The notes: generated by a model not told the origin, from the sequence alone. Counted from the first letter of the stretch, positions 1 through 12,800 are shown. The stretch is DNA of 64,000 nucleotides from Henckelia pumila (GCF_033568475.1 NC_133123.1:7369001-7433000), one strand, 5' to 3'. Made by a program: numbers and translations.

Positions 1-664
1 TTGGATTAAAAAAAGGTGAAAAAAACATGTGAAATCAGGAATCCCGCCCAATGACATTGGCTCGGACAAAAACATGTGACATCAAGAACCGCACCCAATG
101 AACCGTCTTTTTATCTATACTATGTTATAAATTTTAAGAGCCCTTTAGAAACCGCATCTCTTTAGTCAAATATGAGGACATCATATTTTCTTGATCATTT
201 TATCATTTGGCTTCACACGTTCCTATTTGTTTCCAACTAATATTTTATTCATTATTCTCCCAATCTCACTCCACTTTTCCACTTATTACTCCACTACCCA
301 CCCACGTCTTCTTCCACATTTTGTAAACAAAAAAACCACATCAATTAATTAACCCACTAGACACTAACTCCAATTATCCTCATGGATTTTCAATTTCATC
401 ATATTTTTCATTTGACTTCTAATTTTTCAAATGATTTTTTTCCCAATAACATATTAATCAGAAAAAATAAAAAAGTTATCGTATCAGAAAATATTTCGTT
501 ACACACGCAATGCATGTGCCAAATTTACCAGTTCACATAATCCATCATTTTGTTATTGAACATTTTAATTTGCACGCACACATACATATTGAGCAACCCT
601 CAAATATGAAATATAAACATGGTTTACTCTTGTATCATGTGAGTACGTTGTGTTATTGTTGTTG

Positions 665-708
<44 letters not shown>

Positions 709-737
709 TCTTTTTTATTTTTTTTAAAGATTATTAT
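1..737. other. AT-rich intergenic sequence with ATT microsatellite
   Basis: I see no gene here. A (TTA)n microsatellite of roughly 55 bp lies at about 652-708, directly before the Stowaway-like element, and produces long artificial runs of Tyr or Ile codons. Confidence 0.7.
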
Positions 738-739
738 TA

Positions 740-999
740 CTCCCTCCGTCTCAATTATATTGTCCATGTTTCTTTTTTTATTTGTCCCAAATATATAGTC
801 ATATACCATATTTAGTAATTTTTTTTACACTTCTTTACTAATATACCCATATCAACTACACTTTGAAAATTGTGCAATCATTTTTTAATACATTAAATAG
901 GGATAAAATAGGAAATTTATATAAAATTTGCTTTTCCAACACATTTTTCTTAATCTGTGTGAAAATCCAAAGAAGACATTATATATGGGACGGAGGGAG
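740..999. mobile_element. Stowaway-like MITE (Tc1/mariner superfamily)
   Basis: A 260-bp element starts with CTCCCTCCGTCTC and ends with the inverse GGGACGGAGGGAG, flanked on both sides by TA (738-739 and 1000-1001). These termini and the TA target duplication are the hallmark of plant Stowaway miniature elements. The interior is AT-rich and non-coding, so movement would depend on a mariner transposase elsewhere. Confidence 0.9.
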
Positions 1000-1001
1000 T
1001 A

Positions 1002-1649
1002 TTATTATTATTTCAGATTTGAGTTTGAGCTGTTTTTGTTTTCTTCACTGAACAAAGCTAACAACTCATAACACATTTATATATCTATATATAATAGAAG
1101 ATCAATTTTTTGGGTCCCTTCGATCTTGGGCCTGAATATTGGGCTTCATTAGATTGTGATCAATTTCGATTCTAACTAGCAATACGAAATGTAAGAGAAA
1201 TTCGAGCGAGATTTTGAGTGTGTGTGGATTAAAAAAATAGACAAACTATTTACAATCACCAAAAGACGTATCAAAATTCATATAAGATTAATTAACAATT
1301 TAATTATCTCAAGAATGCGAAGAACCAAAAAAAAAAAAATCTAAAATCAACTAAAAAATGTGTAAGCCAAATGATACTCCACATTCACGAGCCACAATTA
1401 ACTCAAGAACCCGTAATTAACTAAAAAACGTAAAGAGTCAAAAGATATTCCCATATTCATAAGTCATAAAATTTAGATTTTAATTTTAATTCAAATGTAG
1501 TATTATTGACTTATTTCAAACATATTTTTTCCAGTAAATATATTTACAAAAAGTTCGAATAAAACCTTTTTTCTAAAAAAAAATTATAAAATGTTATGAG
1601 AATATTTTTTGAGAATAAAATATGTGAGACAATTATCATAAAAATCATT
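1002..1649. other. AT-rich intergenic sequence
   Basis: I see no convincing gene, RNA or repeat structure here, only AT-rich sequence with short homopolymer runs. Confidence 0.5.
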
Positions 1650-2250
1650 TTTATGACAAAAACTCCTATGAGATGGTTATTCATTAAAAAATATTACATT
1701 TTATGCCAAAATGATTACTTATTATTATAAATATGGGTAGGGTTGACCCATCTTACAGAAGTGTTACTCTAAATGTAATATACTTTTTATTGAGATAATA
1801 AAATATTTGATATAATGTTTATTAGTTCAATTGTGCAAGTTTTATTTTTTAATTAATTTTTTTATTTTTAAATATTAATTAAAAGAGTAACACTCCTGTG
1901 AGACGGTCTCATCTGTGAGACGGGTCAATTCTATCCATATTTATAATAATAAGTAATGTTTTTGGCATAAGACAAAAACTCATATAAGACGATGTCAATG
2001 GTCATTTTTTTAGACAGGTCTCTTATATGAGTTATCCATTAAAAAATATTACATTTTATGCAAACAGTATTAATTATTATTATAAATATGGGTAGGGTTG
2101 ATCCGTATCATGGATAAGATCGTCTCACGGGAGTGTTACTCTTGGCATAAAATGTAATAATTTTTAATGAATAACCAATATAAAAGACCCGTCTAAAAAA
2201 ATGACTTTTGAGACCATCTCATAAAAGTTTTTGTCTTATTAAAAAATAAA
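1650..2250. repeat. Nested foldback (MITE-like) elements
   Basis: The core, 1884-2142, is an almost complete inverted repeat of 259 bp: AGAGTAACACTCCTGTGAGA at the left is matched by the reverse complement of the right end, and similarity continues inward through the ATTTATAATAAT segment. Around it, 1655-1705 and about 2143-2245 form a second inverted pair containing ATTACATTTTATGCC and ACAAAAACT. One foldback element therefore appears inserted in, or duplicated beside, another of the same kind. No protein is encoded and I could not fix a target duplication for the outer pair. Confidence 0.7.
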
Positions 2251-2268
2251 TTTCTAAAAACATAGAAG

Positions 2269-2783
2269 CAGTGTTTTCGAAACCGGACCGGTCCGGCCCC
2301 AAAAACCGGTCCAATCGATCCAATCGGTCAAAACCGGTCAAGAACCGGTTGGAACGGCCAAGAACCGAAAAACCGGTTCAACCGGTTTTTCGAATTTTTT
2401 TATTTTTTTATATTGAAAATTTAATTTTTTTATTTTTAAACCTTAGATTTAATATTTTTATATATAAATACATTATTATTTGAAATTTCTACTTTATTTA
2501 AATTTTTTTAAAATAATTATTGGATTTTTAAAAAATAAATAATTTATAACTATAATTGATATTTTAAATATATTTACATATTTATTTATCTTTTAAACTA
2601 TGTTAAATATATATTTTATATCTATTTATATAATTTTTGAGTTTTTAAAATTCCAAAATATATTATTTATTATATTAAATTATATAAACGGTTTTCCGAT
2701 TCGACCGTGCGGTTAAAACGGTTGGACCGATTGAACCATTTTTATAAGTAAATCGTTCTATAACCAATCCGATTATGAAAACA
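2269..2783. mobile_element. hAT-like non-autonomous element, copy 1
   Basis: A 515-bp element starts CAGTGTTTTCGAAACCGG and is flanked by the 8-bp direct repeat CATAGAAG (2261-2268 and 2784-2791). An 8-bp duplication with a CAGTG-type end points to the hAT superfamily. The left end is a GC-rich run of ACCGGT/CCGGTTC motifs, the middle is AT-rich, and the right end again has CCGATT/CGGTT motifs. A related 535-bp copy in the opposite orientation lies at 60266-60800. Neither encodes a transposase. The right terminus seems to have lost a few bases relative to the other copy. Confidence 0.75.
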
Positions 2784-2791
2784 CATAGAAG

Positions 2792-4209
2792 GGTCGGCCG
2801 AACCTGCCCCTAAAACCGGCTGTTAACGGCACCGGGACCCGAAGCAGTCTCGAAGATCTCCTCTGTTGTTCCAGTTACACCCTTTTTGGCTCAGTATCGA
2901 AAGGACGAAGCTTTTTCTACAAGTTTTGCTAAAAATCTTATGTCGAATCCCTTATTCCATCGTGATTTACTAGACCAATCTAAAGATAATTTCTTTTGTG
3001 AATTTGTTTCGCGTTTTGATAGGTGATAGTTTTGTGTTTTGAATCAATCGATTATTGGTAGTGTAATGCGAGCTAGTTCTTGTGGAATTAGTTAACTCTT
3101 CCGCGTTTGTTAGGTGGCACTAACTCGTAGCGTGTGTATTTTTTTCAGCTCAGAGATATGCTAAAGGTGAAACCCTAATTCAGTCTTTCTGCTTGATGTT
3201 TATGTTCTGTTTTTTTTTTTTGGGTTGTGCATCATAGGTTTTATGACATAAATTTTCTTATGTTTTTGGCCAATTGTTTGAGATTTCATGGTGATCTAGA
3301 AATTGGATTTTTTCCCCCTATTTTCTGACTGGGAACTGGAAATTGGGAATTTCCGCTGTATTCTGCTTACTTAGTCCAAAAGCTGGTTCAAGTAGTTTAT
3401 TTTGTAGCCTATATCCTGTCAGCACCTGTGAAAATTATTTTCAGGTAATTTAGATGGAGTTTATTTTTTTATTCATTTTCAGTGTTTCTTTTTTCTTTTT
3501 CTTTTTTTCATTTCTTCTCACACTGACCAATGTTGCCTGAGATGCTGGGAAGAAAGAAGCATTGTAGACTTTAACACTAACGTGTCATGTATTTGTAAAG
3601 TTTTGTCCGAGTATACAGTGGACTGTGGATCTAACATTAATTACCATGAGAAAGAAGAAAAATTTGTGATATCCTCAAGTAGTTTCATCAAACATTAACA
3701 AGTCCCGGGGAAACCTGTAGACTATATATGATCCGGATTGTGAGCTCTTAGAATGGTTTTTACGAACAAAACATGAAAAATGACTATTAAAAAGTTACTT
3801 TTGAATGCGAGTTTACTCGGTCTTATGTGCCACTTCGACATGTTTTTTCAGTTTCTATTGGTACTCTCCTTAAAACACATCACCAGTCTATGTAGATGTC
3901 TGGTATACAAATTCTATCTATTTTCTTGACCAAGATTTAATTTTGGTCCAATTTTATCATAATTTTATCATTTGTTGTATCAATTTCTGTTTTGTTTGGT
4001 ACTTGTGTGCTTCATGAGCCGTTAATAGTGACTTTTTTGGGGTATGTTCTGCCTTCATCTCTGCCCACGACCTTATTTGTTTCATATATATTTGTGGAGC
4101 CATTTAATTTGAATAAAGATAAACATAATTGGAAATGCATGTTCTGTTTTCACAGTTATTCATGTAAAACACGGGTTTGATGCTTTTCGTATTATTCCAT
4201 TTTTGGCCG
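2792..4209 (+). other. Probable leader and intron of the FAR1-related relic
   Basis: The sequence from about 2800 to 2930 is less AT-rich and leader-like, followed by T-rich, intron-like DNA up to the ATG at 4210. This would fit a 5' untranslated exon plus a long leader intron of the FAR1-related gene downstream. I see no protein-coding exon in it. Confidence 0.35.
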
Positions 4210-4900
4210 ATGTCAGCAGAATCTAACATAAACAGGGAAGAGTTGGGAAATTTCATGACTGTCAGTACAAGACCAGAAACTCTTGTTGCAAAGAGCAATG
4301 AACATCATGATGATGAAGGAGAATCTCAGATGGAACCACATGTGGGGGTTATAGTTCAATTCATCTGACGAAGCCCAAGAGTTTAACAACACGTATGCAA
4401 CCTGAGTGGGGTTCAAAATTAGGATGGGCCAGCTGTACAGATCCATGGTCGATGGTTCTGTTATTTCTCGGAGAGATGTGTGTTCGAATTTGGGATTTCA
4501 GACAACAACAAGAATTGGTTGTTCAGCTTTCATTAGAGTGCAGAAGGTTGATTCTGGGAAGTGGGTTTTGGCCAATATGAAAAAGGAACATAATCGTGAA
4601 TTTGAACCTCTGGAGAAATTTACCAGCCTATGATAGAAAGGAAAAATTTTCCTACTCCTAGATCATCAGCTGGTGGGGCCAGTCGAACTGGCATTAGGTC
4701 ACATGACTCATGAGGATGATGGTCCATCTGGGGTAGGCATTCGTTGAAGGTGTTTCAAATAATGAATATAAGGGAACTTCCATCTCGTTATATCTTGCAT
4801 CGGTGGAGTAAAAACTCCAAGTATGGCATACTGCAAGACATTGGATCACAAGAACTTGCTTTTGAAATCATGCAGGAGGGAAGGACTAAGGAGGAATCTC
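4210..4900 (+). pseudogene. FAR1-related sequence (FRS) pseudogene, internally deleted
   Basis: FRS proteins are plant transcription regulators derived from a Mutator transposase; they have an N-terminal FAR1 zinc-binding domain, a MULE domain and a SWIM finger. Reading from ATG 4210 gives a short acidic N-terminus and the start of the FAR1 domain (EPHVGV). The frame then shifts by one base near 4355, meets an in-frame TGA at about 4401-4403, and continues as a recognisable FAR1 domain (SRRDVC, RIGCSAFIRVQKVDSGKWV, KKEHNREFEP) up to about 4630. A further stretch resembling the linker (ERKNFPTPR, SRTGIRSH) is followed by more breaks, then by a C-terminal FRS-like segment (ELPSRYILHRWSK, about 4770-4815). 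The MULE and SWIM domains, most of the expected length, are absent. It is best read as a dead host gene copy. Confidence 0.75.
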
Positions 4901-5445
4901 TGTTGCCATAATTAGGAAACATCTAAAGACTAGGTTAGAACATATCCTTCACCTATGATTTTATATCAGACAAACTTGCATTCTGAGCTATAATCCTTGT
5001 AACTCCTGTTGTATCTACTTTTTTACCTGGTTTGTGCAATGTAATTAAATAAATTTATGTTATTTTATTTTTCATCCTATCTAAACTCGTCTCAGTGCTC
5101 TGTCTTGGCTCTAACTGTGGTTACCTCTTTCATTTATGAATCAAACAGAGCTTAAAAGAAGAATCATACAACTTCAAAGCGTATTTCTTACCCGAGTTTT
5201 GCGTGTGCTGAACTAATTTATGCAGGGCCAACAAGGCGATGTGTGGGTATATATGATACTCTAGCTAAATATAAAACAATGTCTAGATTTTTTATAAGAT
5301 GATGAGGCTTGAAAGGGGCAACACACTGCTGCCATCCGTCTTGCTCTACCTTCTTTAATGCTCGTATTTTCTAATATTTTCAAGAAAAGTAGCCTTGATT
5401 CGTACGTGCAATAATGAATTCTTCATTCATTAAAAAAAATGTAGT
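4901..5445. other. Intergenic sequence between FRS relic and HIPP gene
   Basis: I see no gene. It should contain the 3' ends of both neighbours, which face each other here. Confidence 0.5.
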
Positions 5446-6325
5446 TCACATTATTGAACATGCGTTGGCATTCTCATCATTAAACATCATGTGAAGTTCA
5501 CTGTCATCAAAAAAATCAACCATCCAAGAATCCATTACTTGTTCCCCCAAATCCCCTTTGTTCCTCTCATTGTTGTCATGATTATCTTCTTCATCCACAA
5601 GCTCCACACTCTTTCCCGTCTTTTTCTTCAACTTCTTCATTACTTTTTGAGGGTCAATTCTGCCTGTGATCTTCAATCTGTGATTCTTTGTGTCTGTCAT
5701 AAACTTTTCAACTCCTGTTAATTTTTCAGAAAGAGAACGAAGACGGATATTAGCATATGCACATTCAACAAGTTGCATGTTCCTTCCTTCGTATTCTTGT
5801 TCAGAACATATTTATTATTTGATACATGATGCAAATTACAATGTTCACTTGATGATACTCCTTGAACACTTGCCATGATCCATCCACATGATTTTTACGC
5901 CCTCGACTCTCTAAAACATGTTATTTTTCGCTTGCCACGCAGAAATTAACGTAGAAAATGTCAATGGTCCTAATTTTGGCATATTCATTTCGCATTCTGT
6001 ACGTAGAGAGATATTATTAGCATGGCAAATGCAGGTTGAAGAAGCACTATCACGATGTATTACAAACGGAGGGGAATAGATAACCTTTGATTTTGGAAAT
6101 GGCTTTGGCGACACTTCTTTCGCATGCATTGCAATACATGGAAACCCTGAATTCTGCCACCACAACCTGCAGTAATTTGAATCAGACAAATTAATTACTT
6201 CTTTAAATAAATTAATTAACCAAGCATTTCAGTATTCTTCATGCATGCAAGCATATCATGATATCACTTTTATCCGTATATATGCATCTTACTTTGTCAT
6301 CTTTGTGTTTCTTCTTACCAGCCAT
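5446..6325 (-). CDS. Heavy metal-associated isoprenylated plant protein (HIPP-like)
   Basis: Three coding exons on the minus strand, 6325-6293, 6166-6085 and 5714-5446, join at GT-AG introns into an unbroken 127-residue protein. Residues about 12-75 form one HMA (heavy-metal-associated) domain with the metal-binding pair Cys23-x-x-Cys26 (YCNACER) and the later GVEKF and TGRIDPQKVMKKLKKKTGK segments. A charged acidic linker follows, and the protein ends in the CaaX box CSIM (124-127), which predicts farnesylation and membrane attachment. HIPPs bind metals such as Cu, Zn or Cd and often act in metal handling or stress responses; the metal here is unknown. The first exon carries only 11 residues (MAGKKKHKDDK). 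Domain order and intron positions fit the small one-HMA HIPPs, and I see no lesion. Confidence 0.88.
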
Positions 6326-7192
6326 TAAAAATCAGAAGTATGAATGTGAAAAAAACGACCATAATTGACCAGAATCTAGTGTATGGTTCAAGGGTTATTT
6401 GGTAATCTTATATGACAGTTAATTCGGTTAGTTGTTGGCCAATCAAAAGTCCTAATTAATGAGATAAAACTGGTAGGAAGTGCCACAATCACCCTACATA
6501 CATAACAAACAATCTTCACAAATTGTTGAGAAAAAAAATGTAGCAACAAAATTGAGAAGCAAGGACCAATGAAACATGCTTAGTAAATGCACGAGTTTTG
6601 TTTTTAGAATGGAGACAATGCTTGTAACCGAAAACGGATCATTGTGTATAAAAACTTGTAAAAGTACTATTTTTATTTTCGTACCATGCAAGTACGTACG
6701 TACAAGATAAATTATCCAAGTTGAATGCATAAAAACAAAAATACACAAGATTTAGGTTGTCGAAAAGATTCAGTTTGGTGGTCTCCTAGCAAGTTCCAAT
6801 TATAAATATATCCAATAAAAATTAATTAACGTGGCCTAAGGGTGTTTGTTAAAAGATGGCGACATTGCTTTTAATTTGCTCCTCTCGAACTATAGGATCA
6901 CACATTTTAGATGGGATTTGAGGGACATCGCTTTTTCTTTTTCTTTTTATTTTCTCCTTTGCACGAGTTGTGTTCCTCCACTTTTATATTACAAATTATA
7001 GTCTTACTACAACCATAAAAAAAAGGATATTTCATGCTCATTTTTAATCTTATCACCTCATTTAATTTCAGCTATCAATTTCAAGTATTCTTTACATAAA
7101 TATTGTTTTTGTTATTATTATTATTATTTGTTTTTTTTTCCACCACTTCCAAAACCAGCGGACCATGTAGGTCTTATATATCTATCTATATT
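6326..7192. other. HIPP promoter side and AT-rich intergenic DNA
   Basis: It should contain the HIPP promoter at the low-coordinate end. I see no further gene; frames in it are short and unconserved. Confidence 0.5.
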
Positions 7193-7533
7193 AAGGCTGA
7201 GGTGACTTATTTTCCCCCCATTTTGTTTCATCCCCCTTCTTTTTGGCTTCCCTCCAATTTTATATATACATATTAGTCTCTTGTTGCACGCATTGCATGA
7301 TAAACAACTTATTTTTTTATAATAAAATTATATTTCAATTAAAATTGTCAAATAAAATTATTGAAGGCTATGTGACCTATTTTCCCCCCATTTTGTTTCA
7401 TCCCCTTCTTTTTGGCTACCCTCCAACTTTATACCTACCATTGTCTTGTTGCACGCAATATTGCATGATAAACAACCCATTTTTTATAATAAAATTATAT
7501 TTCAATTAAAATTATCAAATAAAATTATTGTAC
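7193..7533. repeat. Tandem duplication, two units of about 171 bp
   Basis: Two direct copies start AAGGCTGAGGTGAC (7193) and AAGGCTATGTGACC (7364). Each contains TTTTCCCCCCATTTTG, TTGTTGCACGCA and TTTCAATTAAAATT. The copies differ by scattered substitutions and small indels. They are non-coding. Confidence 0.85.
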
Positions 7534-8572
7534 TAAGAGAAAAAGAAAAAAATAGTTAAATAGAAAAAAGGAAATCATAATGGATAGAGAAGGTGCTCGG
7601 ATAACTGTCGTTTTACCACGTGTTATTATTTTTTTCCCCACATAATTGAGAAAAAAAATGAGATATCAAAGAGAAGCGATTGTGTGTATTTCTTTTTTCC
7701 AATTTATTTATATATTATATTATTATAAATATACCAAAAGATCAAACTACATATCTCTTGCATAATAGATAGTAATAGATATATATACTATATCACTTCA
7801 TTTTACCATTTTACTTATTTATAAAAAAATTGATTGTAGAGTCTTTGAAAAAAAATAAAACACAATTGATTGTATAGGCCTGAGGCCCACAATAAGTGCA
7901 CATAGATACTATTATTTAATAATGAATATCGTCTAAACATTTTTATGCAGATAATTGTAAATTTTTTTCTTCATGGGTTAATTATTACACCAAATGTTGA
8001 TGATTTAAAGTTAAAATAATATTTTTTTTAAAAGATCACTCTTACTGTTTTTTTAAAAAAAATAACTTATAAACTGTAAAACAACTTATTTTTACAGTTT
8101 ATAATTATTTTAAAAAAATTTTACAAAATTTTTTTGAGAGTGTTTGTTAGAGCTTTTACAAAGTGCTTCTTAGCTTCTAGCTGCATAGAAGTGTTTTTGA
8201 ATGTTTGTGAATGTTAAATTCTGTTTTACCTTATACAAATTTTACCCAAAAGCATTGATACAAAAAAACTCAAATTTGAGATGACAGCTCAAGTTCGAGA
8301 CGATCAATTATAATAACTCTTTTTTCAAAAAATAAAATACAAAACACAAACTTTTGGATGCATGAAAACAAATAAAAATCTACTATTTTCTAAGGTTAAG
8401 TGCTTAAAATTTTGTGTTTGTATAAAAGTCAAATCTTCGTCTTTAATAACTTGTCTATGGGAACACCAAGAGACGGACCCTCCAAGATATGGACATGGAC
8501 AGGAGAGGCGATTGCGCCCTTTAAACTGAAGGATATTTAAAAATTATTATTATTATTATTATTCTTATTATT
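7534..8572. other. AT-rich intergenic sequence
   Basis: I see no gene. An ATT microsatellite occupies about 8544-8572. Confidence 0.5.
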
Positions 8573-8644
8573 ATTATTTAATTTTGTATGTTAGTTATTA
8601 TTTAATTTTGTATGTTAGTTATTATTTAATTTTGTATGTTAGTC
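8573..8644. repeat. 24-bp minisatellite, three copies
   Basis: Three consecutive copies of a 24-bp unit beginning ATTATTTAATTTTGTATG occupy 8573-8596, 8597-8620 and 8621-8644. The only difference is the last base of the third copy. Confidence 0.9.
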
Positions 8645-9862
8645 CTATAGGCTACAAATATAATATTGAATCCTGATACCCTATGCACGGTATAGAAAAA
8701 GGTCTAGTGAAGGATAAAATTTTTATATATGATATATTATTTTTTGTTTAAATAATAATTATAATTATAATTATAATTATAATTAAATATTTTGTTTAAT
8801 AGAAGTTATAAAATAAAGAGATTCAGTGCATTGGTAGTTGGTACACCTTAATTAAAAATTTATCATTCTCGATAATAATTGGTTTGGATGTCCAATCTCC
8901 GAAGCATATATTAATTATTATATTTGATTTGATTTGAATATACGCGTGCATATTATTTTATATAAATTTAAGTGATTGGAAGTTTATTTGTCCCACATTT
9001 TAATGCTATATTTATTAATATGCCTCCTCCAAATAAAAGAGCAAGAAAAACTCTAAAAAAATAAGTTTGTGAAGTAGATGCGTGCATGACTTATAATTAA
9101 AAGTTTGATCTTCCTATCAACTATTTTTCGGAGAAATTATGAGTTTTGAATGTCTTATCAAGCATTACGGTTTTGCAGACTACTTGCATTAGTATGTGAT
9201 AGTAAATTCTATCATCATAAAAAGTAAAAAAAAATATATATAAAAAAACAAGACAACCATCATAAAATATTCCCACTGTATAAATCTTAATTATTTTCCA
9301 TGCTTAATGATCTAGTTGTGCAGCTCATATTCGAGATCATTTTTTTTTTATTATATAGACTATTTCAAGATATCACAATCAATATAATTTAAATTATATC
9401 AATAGAGATCATTAAGTTAATACATAATATAATACAAATTCAATGACTCAGGCCATTATATTATTTTTTTTAAAGAAAAGATTCTTCAATATATAACAAT
9501 TTTCATAATATAAAGGTAAAATTTGTTTGCAAGAAATGAAATCCCAGATTCACGGTACATAGAGAACAACCACCGAAGTAAGAAATTATAAGGGCCGGTT
9601 TCCACTTTCCAATTTGATTCGTTTCTCTTTTTCCTAGAATACCAAAGATTCAAAAACCCGTTCCTAGTGCTGTTTCTTTTTCTTCACACTCTTTTTCTTT
9701 GAATCTAAACTACGAATCATATACCGCTACTTCTAATTATTTGTTTCCGTTTGTTCGGAGCAAATTACTGGCAGACTTTTTGAAAATTTTGGGGAAAAAG
9801 AGACCAGTTTCCATATAGAATAGAAGGGAAAAGGGGAGATCTTGATTGCTTGATTCTTTCCC
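8645..9862 (+). other. Intergenic sequence, then promoter/5' leader of the hydrolase gene
   Basis: AT-rich, with an AATTAT microsatellite near 8757-8787. From about 9590 the sequence becomes pyrimidine-rich and leader-like up to ATG 9863, so transcription of the hydrolase gene probably begins in this last part. I cannot fix a transcription start. Confidence 0.4.
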
Positions 9863-12800
9863 ATGGAACAGCTTATAAACTTCATTATAAGACCACCCAG
9901 GTGAGAAAAATCAAATCTTGACTACTTTCGTATATTGTTTTCAACTCTGTGTCTAGGTTTATTGATGCTGCAATTTATTTATCTGTTGGTGAAGAAATTT
10001 TTTTGGCTTTTTTTCAAAAAACATTCGAGGTTGGTTTTGAGAGTATGTTAAAGGTTGCTGGCTCTGGCTGAAATTAACGACTTTTTATTTGTATTTGGTA
10101 TTTGATATTTGATTGGTCGTATTAATATTAATATGTTGGTTGATTGGTTTGATTTACTTTGTCTTGATATTGTTTGGATTTCGTGCTTTATTGTTCACAT
10201 TTGATGAAGTTTGGCTAGGTTCAAATTCTATAATACTAAACGTTTTTCCGTGTCTCCTTCTTTAGTGTTTGGAATGCCGAGTCTTGACAATTCTTGTAAA
10301 TGAATGACGCTTCCTTTTGCAAGTGTTAAGATTTGTGGGCAGTGGTGGAAAGTATCTTTTTTGTAGAGATACTTACGCTTGAAGAACAATGCACCTCTTT
10401 CTCTGCATTATTTAATTTAGAGTCTCAGACTAGAGTTTAATTAGTACTTGTGTTTGAGGGATCTTACTGCGAGCTATGACATAAATTAGTATGCTTATTT
10501 GGGGAAATGTTTATGAAGGTGAGAAAGTGTTCACAGGAGTTGTCATATTGTTCAAAATCTCCAATCACAGGATATGGTTTTCAGCATAGTGATGTAATTG
10601 ACATGCCGATGCTTAATGGGTTGGAAGTCGTTCATCATTATTATCTAAATACCTCATTTGGCATACACAGGATCGCTTTTTTTTAAAAGAGTTTATCAAC
10701 CATTGAACTAAAAATATAATAGATAGCTGGTGGATAAAAACTTTTTTGTAATAAGTTTCCTAATAAAACATGGGAGAACTTTGCTAAGTGAGAAGATCCT
10801 AGATATTGGGCTGTGCGCATCCACTATTACATTTAAAACAATATGCTTGAGGGTTATTAGCTAATGGAAAATAATTAGTTCCTTGCGATTTAAAAACAAG
10901 CCTCATGTTTCTATCATCATTATACACGCCTTGGTGGGATTCCCATTTCTGCTCTAGTTTGAGAGAAAAAATGCATGTCGTGTATGTAATTATGGTCTGT
11001 CTGGCATACTGGTTTTTTAAATTTGATGGAACAAGTTAATGAGAATTGAGTCATGAAGATGCACCTAGACAAAATAATTGTGTGTGATAGGCACAAGATC
11101 TCCTCTACATGCATTATGAAAATAGTCAACTTTGTTATGGCTAAGAAATTAAGATGACTTTGTTGTTTTTAAACAAAACATGATTAATTTAGGAGAAATT
11201 TTTTTACATGCTCTCTCAACCCATTTTTTGGATCTTGTAGCCATGAGAATAAATCCAGTTAATTAATCTACTCTTTTGACCACAGAGCTGAATACAATCC
11301 CAAAAATGATTTGTTAGATCAAGAATTTATGCTGAAAGGGAAGTGGTACCAAAGGAAAGATTTGGAGGTGAGAGGTTATTTATGTGCAGTACTTGGATTC
11401 ACTTCTCTTAATCCGCCTTATTCCCTCACTAATTCTTGTTTTTTTTTTTTGCAATATTTGCAACTGTAATGGGTAGTTTTTAAAGTGGCTTATAAATAAA
11501 TTCCTGTTGAATCAGAAGGGAGCACCTGATAAGTATACGCCTTGCAAGTTGCTATATTCATAATCCTTCTTGTACGTCGCGTCACCCCCGAAAATGGATT
11601 CCTGAAGCTCTTTATTGTCTTCAATTTGTTCTTAGTAGAAAATAGACATGATATGCTTTCTTATCATGTCAGTTCTGATGTAGGATTACTTACTGGGAGC
11701 ATTAAATTTTGATTCCATGTCTTGTTTATCTACACCTTGTACCCCCATGTTATAGATCTTTATCATCACATCCCAGAATACTGTTGGCATAGAAGAGCGA
11801 TTGTTGTATTGTGTTTCACGTTCTGTTTTTTAAATGTTACAATTGTTAATCAAAGGCTGCTGCTATTTGATTTTCAAATCCATTGGAAATCATGATTTAC
11901 AATGATAGTTGATGTTCTATCCATCCCATATTGCTTGGACGCTTCTGTATACTTCAAATTGATGTGTTTGACCTCAACCTTTGGGTAAGAGTAACCCGTG
12001 GATCCTTCAGTTTAAACAGAAATTGTTGAAATTCTCATTATTCTGATATTGGTTCCAGTATAAATCTATAATTCAGACTGTTATTCTAATGTGTAATATC
12101 CTTGCTGCTGTTAAATGATGAGCCACTCAATCAAAAAAGCCCATGGACTCTATTGGGTATGCTCTGAATGGATAGAGATCGAATCCGTTTGTAAGTTAAC
12201 TGTGCAAAATTTCTGTTCTTCATCTGGTCGGACACAAGAACAAGCCAGTCCGCTTTCATGTAAAGCCACATTCCATGTGAAGCCGTTGATTTTGATATTT
12301 CTGTAATTTATTGGACTCCATTATGAGTTAACTTGAACCACCATTGCTGCTTGGTCTTTCGTGTGGTGCTTTTGGTCTTTATACTATTAATAGGTAAGCC
12401 AACCAACCATAGCACAATTTTGCTTGCTATCATCGGACTCCTATCATTTTACTAATATATTGTCAGTCAAACCAAGCACATGGCACAGTGTTGTAAAAAT
12501 TGATTGTCTACATTATCCTATCTTAGGCCATGGGCTTGAATTTATTCTGAATGCTAGAATCAAATTTTTTTTTTGAGTCGGTTCCATTTAATGTTGATAT
12601 TTTCATTTTTGGTAGTTTGAAAAATTCACCCTTTCTTTGCCACGTACCATAAATTTGAGTTCCTGAGTTAACGTGCAATATTTTCCAGCTATCAGTTGAA
12701 TAGGTATGTCTTTGGCGCCACTCTCAAAATACGTAGTTAAAAATCTCAGTGTCACATCATACATGCCAAAGAATGACAATATTTACAAAAAAAATTTGAT

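Noticed and set aside
510-815. Frames rich in Tyr or Ile runs on both strands
   Set aside because: They are produced by the TTA microsatellite and the start of the Stowaway-like element; there is no domain or conservation signal.
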